Below, piece after piece: positions 35,650 to 44,382 of a stretch of 64,000 nt of DNA. The DNA comes from Brucella intermedia LMG 3301. Its GTDB lineage: Bacteria > Pseudomonadota > Alphaproteobacteria > Rhizobiales > Rhizobiaceae. Under the pieces are notes generated by a model, which was not told where the DNA came from, searched no databases, and saw only the letters and a list, made by a program, of their open reading frames with translations. Made by a program: the position numbers and the translations under genes. Position 1 is the stretch's first letter. Every line of letters starts with the position of its first letter. The DNA lies in the NCBI RefSeq assembly GCF_000182645.1, contig NZ_ACQA01000002.1:62001-126000 (forward strand), given 5' to 3'.

Positions 35650-36693
35650 TCACAACTCGCGAACCCGTTGGCGCCTGACAATCCAGATGAAGAACGGCGC
35701 ACCGATCAGGGCGGTGACGATCCCGACATCGAGTTCGGCAGGGCGGGCAACGAGGCGTCCGGCAATATCTGCAGCAAGCAGGAGGCAGGCTCCGCTGAGG
35801 GCCGAGAATGGCAATAGCCAGCGGTGATCGACCCCGACCAGGAGGCGGCATATATGCGGCACAACTAAGCCCACGAATCCTATGGGACCGCAGATGGCGG
35901 TGGTTGCACCACACAGCAGAATTGCGCCGAGCGCCGCAACAGCGCGAGCAATGGCGACCTTTTCTCCGAGCCCGGCGGCAAGTTCATCGCCGAGTGCCAG
36001 GGAGTTCAGTTTGCGCGCCGATAGAAAGCTGACAACGAAACCGACAGCGAGAAATGGCAGCACATAAGCGAGCCGGTCGAAAGTCGCACCTCCAACGCCG
36101 CCGATCTGCCAGGCGCGAATGCCGCCGGCAATATCGTTGCGGGGCAGCACGATGGCGATAACCAGTGAGGAAAATGCTACCGACGTGGCTGCACCGGCCA
36201 GCGCGAGCTTGAGCGGTGTTGCGCCACCACGGCCAAGCGATCCGACCATATAGACGAAGACGGCGGCGCAACCGGCACCGAATATGGCTGCCCAGATATA
36301 AGCTGGTGCGGAAACGATGTTGAACCACGCAACGCCGATGACGACGGCAAGCGATGCGCCCATATTGACGCCCAGAATGCCGGGATCTGCCAGCGGATTG
36401 CGGGTAATGCCCTGCATAATGGCGCCTGCCAGACCGAGCGCTGCTCCGGCGAGAAGAGCGAGCAAGGTGCGCGGAATGCGCATGGCGACGGCGGCCTGTC
36501 CGATGGTGTCCATATGACCACGCAGGGCCGCAACAATGTCAGGCCATGGCACTTCACGCGTGCCGAGCGACACGGACAGAACACAAAGGGTCACGAGGAG
36601 AAAGACGACCGCGCCGAGCCAGCCGGTCCTCGCTCTGTTGGACCGATATATGGTGATTGGCTGGCTTGAACGCCGGATGCGGGCGACGGTCAT
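35650..36693 (-). CDS. FecCD-family siderophore permease
   Basis: 347 aa with about ten membrane helices. It shows MRIPRTLLALLAGAALGLAGAIMQG near residue 70, TRNPLADPGILGVNMGAS, and GPIGFVGLVVPHICRLLVG near 268, the two FecCD hallmark regions. It is the first of the two permeases; the start overlaps the binding-protein stop (ATGA). Intact. Confidence 0.93.
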   Translation of the reverse strand: MTVARIRRSSQPITIYRSNRARTGWLGAVVFLLVTLCVLSVSLGTREVPWPDIVAALRGHMDTIGQAAVAMRIPRTLLALLAGAALGLAGAIMQGITRNPLADPGILGVNMGASLAVVIGVAWFNIVSAPAYIWAAIFGAGCAAVFVYMVGSLGRGGATPLKLALAGAATSVAFSSLVIAIVLPRNDIAGGIRAWQIGGVGGATFDRLAYVLPFLAVGFVVSFLSARKLNSLALGDELAAGLGEKVAIARAVAALGAILLCGATTAICGPIGFVGLVVPHICRLLVGVDHRWLLPFSALSGACLLLAADIAGRLVARPAELDVGIVTALIGAPFFIWIVRRQRVREL

Positions 36694-37688
36694 TTTGCTT
36701 TATCGGCCGCGCCGGCAAGAAGGGCGACATAGTCCTTCAACACCCAGGAAATGGAAAGCGGTGTGGGATTGGCCGCTGTCCCGAGAGGGTTTTTGCCCAG
36801 CATGACCACTGCATTATTTTCGACCACTGGCATGCTGGCGAGAAGTGGATTGCGCTTCATGGCGTCTAGCAATTCCTGACTGCCATAGGTTACGACGATG
36901 TCCACGTCATCGAACATGTCGACACGCTCGGCGCTGATGGAGCCGGAGAACTGGCCCGGTTTGGAGGCGTTGACCACACTTTTGGGTGAGTTCAGGCCAA
37001 GGTCCGTGAAGAATCTCACCCGCGTGTCGTTAGTGGTGTAGAAATTGACCGTGCTCAGGTCCGTCGTATCGAGATGCGTGACGAACATAGCCGACTTGTC
37101 TTTGAGATGCGGATACTGGTTGACCGTCTCGGCAATCTCGCCTTCGATCTTTGCAATCAGCGCTTCGCCTTCTTCCGCCATGCCCATGCCAGCGCTGTTG
37201 AGGCGGATCATGTCGCGCCAGTCGGTGGACCATGGCGCTTCCGGATAGGCGACAACCGGAGCGATCTGGCTGAGCGTATCGTAATCCGACTGGCTGAGGC
37301 CGGAATAGGATGCAAGGATGACATCGGGCCGCGTTTCCGCCACGGCCTCGAAATCGATCCCGTCGCCTTCGTCGAAGAGAACCGGTGTATCCGTGCTAAG
37401 TTCCTTCAGCTTTGCTGCCACCCAGGGCAACAGTCCGTCGTTGTCGTCATCACCGAAATTGGCGCGCGCAAAACCGACCGGCACCACGCCGAGCGCAAGA
37501 GGAACCTCATGATTTGCCCACGCGACAGTGACGATCCGCTCCGGCTTTTTCTCGATTGTCGTCGTGCCAAAGGCATGTTTGATAACAATCGGATAAGTCG
37601 CTTTTGCGCCGGCCTGTGCGCTTTGCGGCGCAGTGATCGCAAATGAGGCCAGGGCAGCGAAAAATAGAGAGCGAATGGACCACGTCAT
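36690..37688 (-). CDS. ferric-siderophore periplasmic binding protein
   Basis: About 332 aa. Two ATGs are possible: 37697 is only one base from AAGGAG, so the second at 37688 is preferred. A Sec signal peptide (SIRSLFFAALASFAITAPQSAQA) is followed by a type III binding fold of the FepB/FecB class: RIVTVAWANHEVPLALGVVPVGFA, FEAVAETRPDVILASYSGLS, and the C-terminal DVDIVVTYGSQELLDAM. It should carry a ferric siderophore from the outer-membrane receptor encoded divergently at 38001 to the permeases. The siderophore type cannot be read from the sequence. Confidence 0.9.
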   Translation of the reverse strand: MTWSIRSLFFAALASFAITAPQSAQAGAKATYPIVIKHAFGTTTIEKKPERIVTVAWANHEVPLALGVVPVGFARANFGDDDNDGLLPWVAAKLKELSTDTPVLFDEGDGIDFEAVAETRPDVILASYSGLSQSDYDTLSQIAPVVAYPEAPWSTDWRDMIRLNSAGMGMAEEGEALIAKIEGEIAETVNQYPHLKDKSAMFVTHLDTTDLSTVNFYTTNDTRVRFFTDLGLNSPKSVVNASKPGQFSGSISAERVDMFDDVDIVVTYGSQELLDAMKRNPLLASMPVVENNAVVMLGKNPLGTAANPTPLSISWVLKDYVALLAGAADKAK

Positions 37689-37697
37689 CCGGCGCAT

Positions 37698-38000
37698 TCT
37701 CCTTGCATGTAAAGTGGCCTTTCACTGTCAAGTTAAGACCCTCACGTCAAGGCCGAAGCACGCGCCTCGATAAAGCTGTTGCGAATTAACCGTGACTTCC
37801 TACAAAAAAGCAGTTTTCTACAATACTGGACAACGCTTATCAAGTTAATGGCGATCCGGGGACAATTTCAGTTTACCGACAGTCGATGACCGGACGCGTC
37901 CGGTCTTTGAAAGGCTGGAATCGCAAGGCTGGCCAACATCCCCACGATTTGAAAACCGTCGCCGAAGGCGGCCGCCGCAAACTGCATATCGGACCTGACC
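37698..38000. promoter_or_regulatory. divergent promoter region of the siderophore genes
   Basis: 303 bases between the leftward importer operon and the rightward receptor gene. TCAAGTTAA occurs twice in the same orientation (37728-37736 and 37840-37848), each nearer to one of the two genes, which suits sites for the AraC regulator encoded at 40.2-41.2 kb. No clear Fur, RirA or Irr box was recognised by eye. Confidence 0.45.
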
Positions 38001-40127
38001 ATGGACACTGAAAAGACTGCTGAGACGAAGAAGATCACGCGGGTCCGCTACCGCAGGGCAATTCTTCTGGGGTGTACGGCGCTGGTCGTATCCATGCCCG
38101 ATCTGGCTTCGGCGCAGCAAGCGGCAACGGGGGAAACGACCACGGTGCTCAAGACCATCACGGTCAATGGCTCCGGCGGAAGCGACGACGATTCCAAATC
38201 AATCGTCGCAACGCGCACAACCGGCGGCGGCAAGATGGCGGCGGATATCATGGACACGGCAGCTTCCGTATCGGTGATCACTGCCAAGGAAATGCAGGAA
38301 CGTAACGCCCAGACTGTCGAGCAGGTTCTGCAATATACGGCAGGCGTGTCCACCAATTTCTACGGATCGGATGATCGGTTCGACTTCTTCCAGATACGCG
38401 GCTTCGACGCCAACACCTATCGCGACGGGCTTACGCTTGGCCGCCCCTTTGGGGGTGTGCGGGAGGAGCCCTATGCATTCGAACGTATCGAAGTGCTGAA
38501 AGGCGCCAGTTCCACGGCCTTCGGTGTTTCCGATCCCGGCGGCATGGTCAACTATGTGACCAAGCGACCGAAAACGGAGCGCTTCGGCGAAGCTTATGTT
38601 ACGGGCGGGTCCTTCAATCATAAGGAAGTCGGCTTCGATTTCGGCGATAATTTGACCGGCGATGAAACGCTTTCCTATCGCCTTACCGGCAAGTTCAAGG
38701 ATGCCGATGCCGAATATGATTATTCGCGCGATGATGAAAAGTTCATCATGGGCGGCCTGACCTGGCGTCCGAGCGATGCGACCAATCTGACGGTGATCTT
38801 TGATCATCTTCACCGTAATGGCGTGCCCGGAAGCGGGGGCCATCCGGTCGGCACCAATTTCAGCAGAAGCCGCTTTTTTGGAGAGCCTGACTTCAATTAT
38901 CGCGGTACCGACCGGAATACCGTCAGCGCCATGTTCGATCATGACTTCGGCAATGGCCTGACGTTGAGCGCAAACGGACGTTACAGCAATCAGGATACCG
39001 ATTTCGGCTATGCCTATATTTCTGCGACGCCGACCGATGGCTCAACGATTGCCCGGCGCGATTTCTTCGGGAACGAATCCTCGGCCGAGAATTTCGTGGG
39101 CGATGTGAATCTCAAATATGAAACCAGCTTCGACCGGTTTGAAAGCCGGACGATGGCGGGCATCGAGTACAACAATTATTCGGCGACCAACAAGACACTC
39201 TGGGGTCCAGCACCAGGCATAGACTGGACCAACCCGGTCTTTACCGGTGCCCCGGTTGGTCTGCCGCTCATCGGCAATACGTCGACCCGGCAGAAGACCA
39301 GGGCAATCTATTTCCAGGAAGATTTGACATTCGCAGAAAAGCTGATCGCCAGTGTTGGCCTGCGCAATGATTGGCTCGACCTGTCGCAGACGAACAATCT
39401 CAGCAACAAGACGACAGATGGTGATCTGAGCGAGTTCACCAGCCGCTTCGGCCTCACCTATCGGGTGACCGATGAATGGGCGGTTTATACGAGCTATGCT
39501 GAATCGGTCGCGCCCCCGGCCATCGGCGTCGATCCTGAGCGGGGTGAACAGATCGAAGTCGGGGTGAAATACCAGCCGACCGCATTTCCGGCCCTGTTCA
39601 CCGCTTCTGTTTACGACCTGACCAAGAACAATATTTCGGTCAACGATCCCATTACGCTTCAGCCATCCACGATTGGCGAAGTTCGCGTTCGCGGTATCGA
39701 TCTGGAAGCCAAGGCCGAGCTGACGAACAATCTCAACCTGATCGCGGCCTATTCCTATATGGACCCGGAGATCGTCGAGAACGGCACTGGCGGCAATGAG
39801 GGCAACCGTCCGCAGTTTGTTTCCAAACACCTTGCGTCGCTTTGGGCGAACTACAAGATCGAGGGCAGCGGTCGTCGTGGCGACATGACGTTCGGCGTTG
39901 GTGGCCGCTATATCGGCGCCTATTACTTTACGCCGGACAATACGTCGGGCACGAGCGGTAATGTGGTGTTCGACGCCGCGTTTACCTATGAGTTTCTCGA
40001 TAACTCGGCGTTGCAGGTCAATGTCAGCAACCTGTTCGACAAGAAATATGTCGCCTATGGCGGCTTTGGAGCGGATTTCTACAATCCGGGCCGGGAGATC
40101 ACCGCGACGCTGCGCCGAACGTGGTGA
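38001..40127 (+). CDS. TonB-dependent siderophore receptor
   Basis: 708 aa, outer-membrane receptor. A long basic signal peptide (to about residue 36, SAQQ) is followed by a TonB box-like TITVNG near 50. The plug domain has SVSVITAKEMQERNAQTVEQ, VLQYTAGVS and the FQIRGF motif near residue 130, with GASSTAFGVSDPGGMVNYVTKRP, typical of FhuA-type siderophore receptors. The 22-strand barrel ends in NVSNLFDKKYVAYGG and a C-terminal Trp. It is divergent from the importer operon and convergent with the AraC regulator. The reading frame is intact, unlike two of its partners. Confidence 0.93.
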   Translation: MDTEKTAETKKITRVRYRRAILLGCTALVVSMPDLASAQQAATGETTTVLKTITVNGSGGSDDDSKSIVATRTTGGGKMAADIMDTAASVSVITAKEMQERNAQTVEQVLQYTAGVSTNFYGSDDRFDFFQIRGFDANTYRDGLTLGRPFGGVREEPYAFERIEVLKGASSTAFGVSDPGGMVNYVTKRPKTERFGEAYVTGGSFNHKEVGFDFGDNLTGDETLSYRLTGKFKDADAEYDYSRDDEKFIMGGLTWRPSDATNLTVIFDHLHRNGVPGSGGHPVGTNFSRSRFFGEPDFNYRGTDRNTVSAMFDHDFGNGLTLSANGRYSNQDTDFGYAYISATPTDGSTIARRDFFGNESSAENFVGDVNLKYETSFDRFESRTMAGIEYNNYSATNKTLWGPAPGIDWTNPVFTGAPVGLPLIGNTSTRQKTRAIYFQEDLTFAEKLIASVGLRNDWLDLSQTNNLSNKTTDGDLSEFTSRFGLTYRVTDEWAVYTSYAESVAPPAIGVDPERGEQIEVGVKYQPTAFPALFTASVYDLTKNNISVNDPITLQPSTIGEVRVRGIDLEAKAELTNNLNLIAAYSYMDPEIVENGTGGNEGNRPQFVSKHLASLWANYKIEGSGRRGDMTFGVGGRYIGAYYFTPDNTSGTSGNVVFDAAFTYEFLDNSALQVNVSNLFDKKYVAYGGFGADFYNPGREITATLRRTW

Positions 40128-40174
40128 GTGAGCGGTTCCGTCAGTAAAGGCAGCGGAGCCTCAACCGGGAACAG

Positions 40175-41165
40175 CTAGCGTTTGGACTGGAAACGCCGCC
40201 ACGCGGCAGGCGTTTCACCAACGACCTGCCGGAAAGCCTTGGTTAGATGGGCCTGATCGGTAAAACCGAGCTGGGCCGCGATGCCGGCGACAGTCATGTC
40301 GCTTTCCGCCAGCAATTGCTGCGCCCGATCGATGCGCTTCGCCATCTGCCATTGCAATGGTGTCTTGCCGGTCGTCTGCTTGAAGACATTGGCGAACCAG
40401 CTTTCCGACAGACCGACGGCTGCGGCCATTTCGGCAACACTCAACCGGCGGTCGCTGCAGCTGTCGAAACGCGCATTGAGCCTGTTCATCTGCGCCATGG
40501 TTAGGCGTCCATAACCCTGCCTGTTGTCTTCCCCGGGTATATCGAGAAGGCCGGTCAGAATGCTGCCAATGAGGTTTTCAGCATAAAGCCCGTGTTTCGT
40601 TGGATTGGCTGTCTCGTCGACGATCAGGCGGGCAAGCGTTTCTATGGCGCCGAGGTCCTGAATTTCCACCGGGCTGCGCATGGCGGCCATCGCCCATGGA
40701 TGCACCAAGCGTGGGGCTCAGATATTTGAGCAGCCGGTCCTTGTGGAAATGCAGGTTCAGATGTGAAAAACGGTGGAGCGAAACGGTATTCGTCCACATC
40801 GGGACGCCAGCGGGGATGTAGATCGCCCGCGTCATCGGGCGATGGTGCTGGGAGCGGTGATGCTGGGTAAAGACACCGCTATCGTTCGATATGCGAATGT
40901 TGGACGAAACATCCTGGAAGAAAATCATGATGCGGGGATCGTGCGACAGGAAATAGCCGTTGGCTCCCGTCTGGCTTTCAGCCTCCCAATAGACGCTCAC
41001 CAGCCCATCCAGCACACGCCATTGAACCGGCGCAACCACCCGGATGCCTTCGGCCTGCCAGATCATCGAATGCCAGAAGCCCAAAACGTTCCGATCCGTG
41101 TGCGCAGCGTTTCGTTGAAATTCCGGCTCGTCTGCCGGAAGTGTTTCGTGGATATGCGCCAACAT
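40175..41165 (-). pseudogene. AraC-family siderophore regulator, split by a +1 frameshift
   Basis: The N-terminal part starts at the ATG at 41165 (MLAHIHETLPADEPEF) and gives a cupin-like sensor domain up to DRLLKYLSPTL, then leaves frame. The other frame continues with VHPWAMAAMRSPVEIQDL and carries the complete double helix-turn-helix (RRLSVAEMAAAVGLSESWFANVF and MTVAGIAAQLGFTDQAHLTKAF). Deleting one base within 40705-40710 rejoins them as PTLVHPWAM in a 329-residue protein. AraC regulators of this sort activate siderophore receptor genes when the siderophore is present. As in the ATPase gene, the choice is real loss or a sequence error. Confidence 0.85.
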
Positions 41166-41255
41166 ATCAATGCATTAATATGACTAAAATTATCATCTTT
41201 TGCGGCTATGGCAAGCCAATTCTACCGAAAATGCTGTGAGGCGTTGCCCCTCATT

Positions 41256-41609
41256 TCACTCCAGGTCTTCCTGCTCGAAATGCTGGCTCACGTGAATATC
41301 CGTTGTTTCCAGACGTCCGGGGCCGAGATTGACGAATTTGTGCGGTATGTTTGCCGGACCGAATACAACCTGGCCTTCTGATACCTCCATCTTTTCGTCG
41401 CCGACCATGAACAGCGCATTTCCCTGACGAACGATGAAAATCTCGTCATAAGGGTGCTGGTGCAGTTTGGGACCATGCCCGACAACATCGGTCGAGAAGA
41501 ATATGATCGACGCATCGGTACCAAATCTCTTGCCTTCGACGCGGCCGGACCACGCATCGTCGCGCCTCGCCCAGTCTTCTCTTTTCAAGACAACGGCTTG
41601 TTTCGTCAA
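41256..41609 (-). CDS. small single-domain cupin protein
   Basis: 117 aa, probable TTG start with GGGAGA 8 bases upstream; no better ATG exists in frame. A conserved cupin beta-barrel: motif 1 GPKLHQHPYDEIFIVRQG with His, His and Glu metal ligands, and motif 2 VVFGPANIPHKFVNLG with the last His. The metal site is complete, so it may bind Fe or Mn as an isomerase or dioxygenase-like enzyme, or just a ligand. It is the last gene after the FbpABC-type importer (75 bases), which suggests it works on the imported compound. The function is unassigned. Confidence 0.82.
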   Translation of the reverse strand: MTKQAVVLKREDWARRDDAWSGRVEGKRFGTDASIIFFSTDVVGHGPKLHQHPYDEIFIVRQGNALFMVGDEKMEVSEGQVVFGPANIPHKFVNLGPGRLETTDIHVSQHFEQEDLE

Positions 41610-41684
41610 AATGGTTCTCCCGGCTTTTCGATGCGCTTGAATTTCGACCCTGCTGTTGCAGCATGTCCCCGTAGGGAAGGAAGG

Positions 41685-43364
41685 TCAGATTCTAACGAGG
41701 CCGGAGCGCTTCAACAAGCCCATCAGGATCAGCGGCAGAAGTGTGGTGATAAGGATGGCGATGAATGCCATGGCCATGCCGAGCCCGACAGAGCCCTGCT
41801 CGAACTGACGCCAGATGAAGATCGAGATTGTCTGCATGCCGACCGGAGCGACCAGTATGGATGCGACCAGCTCACGCGTGGCAATGGCAAAGACGAGCAG
41901 CATGGCCGTTATGAGGCTTGGCGCGATCAGCGGCAGCATGATGCGCCGGAAAGCTGTGAAGCTGTTTGCGCCGCACACACGCGCCGCGGCTTCCAGATTG
42001 TCGCCGATCTGGTGGAAGGCAGCGGATGCATAGCGGATCGGCTGCGGCAGAAGAATGCAGCAATAGGCAAGCAGCAGGATCAGCGGTGTGTTGTAGGGCG
42101 AGACGGGCAGGGCGGGCTGGTTCCAGGCCAGAATGAGTCCGACCGCGACGACGACGCCGGGCAAGGCATTGGGCAGGACAGTCAGTATGTCGAGCCAGAA
42201 GCGCCCGCGAAAACGCATCTTCACGACGGCATAGGCGGCGACCGCGCCGAGAAGCCCGGTCAGGAGAGCGCTTGCGACGCCGAGCGAGAGGCTGTTGACG
42301 AGCGCGCGCATGCCGCCTGCGCTGTTTTCGGCAATGGCGGCAAAATTGTCGAAGCCGAGGTTCGACGGCACCAGCCCGCCGGATACGGTCTTGGAAAGAG
42401 CGGTCGCCAGAATGGCCAGCAGGGGAACGCCCGTTGCAGCGAAGGCAACGAGGGCGAAGAGAGCGACCACGGGAATGGTGAGCGCTCCGAGCGGACGCTT
42501 GTCCTTTGCCTGTGGCTTGCCGCCGGTCGTCACATAGGACCGGCGCGTCAATATCCAGCGTTGGACCAGAAAAGCCGCCAGCGACAGGCAGACGAGCGCC
42601 AGCGAAAAGACGGCAGCACCCGCAAGGTCGATGGGCCAGTCGGAAATGCGAAGATCGATCTCCGTCACCAGCACTTCAAAGCCGGAACGGCGTCCAAGGG
42701 CTGCCGGGGTGCCATATTCCTCGATGGCTGCGGCGAAAACGAGCAAAAGGCTTGCCGCAAGGCCCGGTGTCGCCAGTGGCAGGGTGATGCGGAAGAAGGA
42801 GCGCCACGGCGAGGCGCCGAACACGCGACCGACATCGGAATAACGTGCGCCGACCGCTTCAATCGTGCGCGATACCGCAAAATAGACGAGCGGAAACGTG
42901 TTCAGCGCCATGACGAAGCTCATGCCGGCGACCGAAAACAGAAAGGGCGCCAGATTGAAACCGATGAGTTGCTCGAGATAGCCGCGCGGTTGCAGCGTCA
43001 TGATCCAGCCAAGCGTGGCGATATAGGGCGGGATCATGAAAGGCACGAGCATCAGCACGTCCCACAGGACGGCAAAAGGCACCTTGTAGAGCGCGCGGAA
43101 AACGGCGAGCGGAACGGCGATGAAGGCGGAAAGCACGACCACCGAAAGCCCCAGCAGCACTGTGTTGCCGCTCATGCGCAAAAGCTTCGGGTCTTCAAAC
43201 AGGGCCGGGAGATGCAGGAAAGGCTCGGCCAGCGAGCCTCTCCCCAGTTGCGGAAAGACAGCCTGAAGAACGATGAAGACAAACGGTACCGCGACGATGA
43301 AAGCGAGCCCGGCAACCGCAACGAACCCGAGCGGATTGCGAGCCGCCGCACCGCCTGTCTTCAT
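41685..43364 (-). CDS. FbpB-type ABC importer permease (fused two-domain)
   Basis: 559 aa, two fused permease domains with about twelve membrane helices. Each half has an EAA-type loop, the sites of ATPase contact: VGARYSDVGRVFGASPWRSF near residue 190 and LEAAARVCGANSFTAFRRIM near 460. Fused permeases of this type serve ferric iron (FbpB/AfuB), 2-aminoethylphosphonate and some sugar-phosphate importers. It lies between the binding-protein gene and the cupin gene. The substrate is uncertain. Confidence 0.9.
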   Translation of the reverse strand: MKTGGAAARNPLGFVAVAGLAFIVAVPFVFIVLQAVFPQLGRGSLAEPFLHLPALFEDPKLLRMSGNTVLLGLSVVVLSAFIAVPLAVFRALYKVPFAVLWDVLMLVPFMIPPYIATLGWIMTLQPRGYLEQLIGFNLAPFLFSVAGMSFVMALNTFPLVYFAVSRTIEAVGARYSDVGRVFGASPWRSFFRITLPLATPGLAASLLLVFAAAIEEYGTPAALGRRSGFEVLVTEIDLRISDWPIDLAGAAVFSLALVCLSLAAFLVQRWILTRRSYVTTGGKPQAKDKRPLGALTIPVVALFALVAFAATGVPLLAILATALSKTVSGGLVPSNLGFDNFAAIAENSAGGMRALVNSLSLGVASALLTGLLGAVAAYAVVKMRFRGRFWLDILTVLPNALPGVVVAVGLILAWNQPALPVSPYNTPLILLLAYCCILLPQPIRYASAAFHQIGDNLEAAARVCGANSFTAFRRIMLPLIAPSLITAMLLVFAIATRELVASILVAPVGMQTISIFIWRQFEQGSVGLGMAMAFIAILITTLLPLILMGLLKRSGLVRI

Positions 43365-43384
43365 GTCTGTCTTCCCCTCAAATA

Positions 43385-44347
43385 TCAGTTGCTGGCTGCG
43401 AAGGCGGCGCCGAATTCCTTCAGCGTCTCGTCGCGCTTGCCGTAGACTTCCTTGGCGTCGATCGGCAGGATTTTAAGATCGCCGATCAGCGGGCGATTGG
43501 CTGGAACATCGGTGCGAGAAGGCATCAGATAGGTGTCGGCAACCATTTTCTGGCCTTCGTCGGACAGCATGTAGTCGACGAACTGCTTGGCCTCATCCTG
43601 GTTCTTCGACCATTTGAGGATCATGGCGGGGCGGGGCGCGATCACTGTGCCGGATGCCGGGAAAATGACGTCGATGGATTCGCCCTTGGCCTTGCCGGCA
43701 AGCGAGATATAGTCGACGGCACCGAACACGGCGGCCTTGGCACCCTGAAGGACGGGGTTCAGAGCCTCTGCATTGGCACCGGCCACAGCCGCGCCGTTTT
43801 CATGCAGGTTCTTGAAAAGGTCCCAGCCTTGCTGGGCCTGAAGGGCGGCAACGAGCTCGAAGGTCGCGCCCGACTGCGCCGGGTCCGGCAGGTTGACCTG
43901 ATCCTTGTATTCGGGCTTGGCGAGATCGGCCCATTCGGCAGGCTTCGGCGTCTTGCTCGCTGGGTTCCACGCGATACCGAGGGCGGAGACGCCCTGCGCG
44001 ACCGCGGTTTCGTTCTTGAGGAAATCCGGTACTTTCTCCGCATTCGGGCTGGTATAGGCCACCAGCCAGTCGCGCTTGGCGAAGTCGGTTGCCGTGTCCC
44101 AGGACGCCGAAATCAGAACGTCGACAACCGGATTGGCGGCTTCCGCTTCGATGCGCGCCATGACCTTGCCGGTGGTTGCCTGAAAGACGTTGACCTTCGC
44201 GCCGGTCTTGGCGGTGAAGCCTGCCGCAAGCTTTTCGATCAGGCTGCCGGGACCAGCCGAATAGACGGTGATGTCTGCATGGGCTGCCGTGCTGGACAGC
44301 AAGGCGGTGACAAGCGCCAGCCCTGCGCCGAGAATGGATTTTTTCAT
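43385..44347 (-). CDS. FbpA/AfuA-like ABC binding protein
   Basis: 320 aa with a signal peptide cleaved after AAHA (about residue 24). Mature start DITVYSAGPGSLIEKLAAGF, then FQATTGKVMARIEAEAANPVVDVL, as in the extracellular ferric-iron-binding class. The adjacent Tyr-Tyr pair that holds iron in FbpA is not present; only VFGAVDYISLAGKAKG is seen in the matching region. Iron is therefore doubtful and an organic anion, phosphonate or sugar phosphate should be considered. It is the second gene of the operon, between ATPase and permease. Confidence 0.85.
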   Translation of the reverse strand: MKKSILGAGLALVTALLSSTAAHADITVYSAGPGSLIEKLAAGFTAKTGAKVNVFQATTGKVMARIEAEAANPVVDVLISASWDTATDFAKRDWLVAYTSPNAEKVPDFLKNETAVAQGVSALGIAWNPASKTPKPAEWADLAKPEYKDQVNLPDPAQSGATFELVAALQAQQGWDLFKNLHENGAAVAGANAEALNPVLQGAKAAVFGAVDYISLAGKAKGESIDVIFPASGTVIAPRPAMILKWSKNQDEAKQFVDYMLSDEGQKMVADTYLMPSRTDVPANRPLIGDLKILPIDAKEVYGKRDETLKEFGAAFAASN

Positions 44348-44382
44348 CTGTCTCTCCTGAGATGTTGCCTGATGGAATGGTC

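Noticed and set aside
34613..35914. Longer N-terminal form of the FecCD permease (433 aa)
   Set aside because: The extra 89 residues are Arg/Cys/Pro-rich, overlap the other permease and are unlike the family; the ATG at 35647 fits.
41454..43445. 663-codon + strand frame opposite the FbpB-type permease
   Set aside because: A long shadow frame caused by codon bias in a GC-rich gene; its composition (Gln/Arg/Gly/Asp-rich) and lack of domains show that it is not coding.
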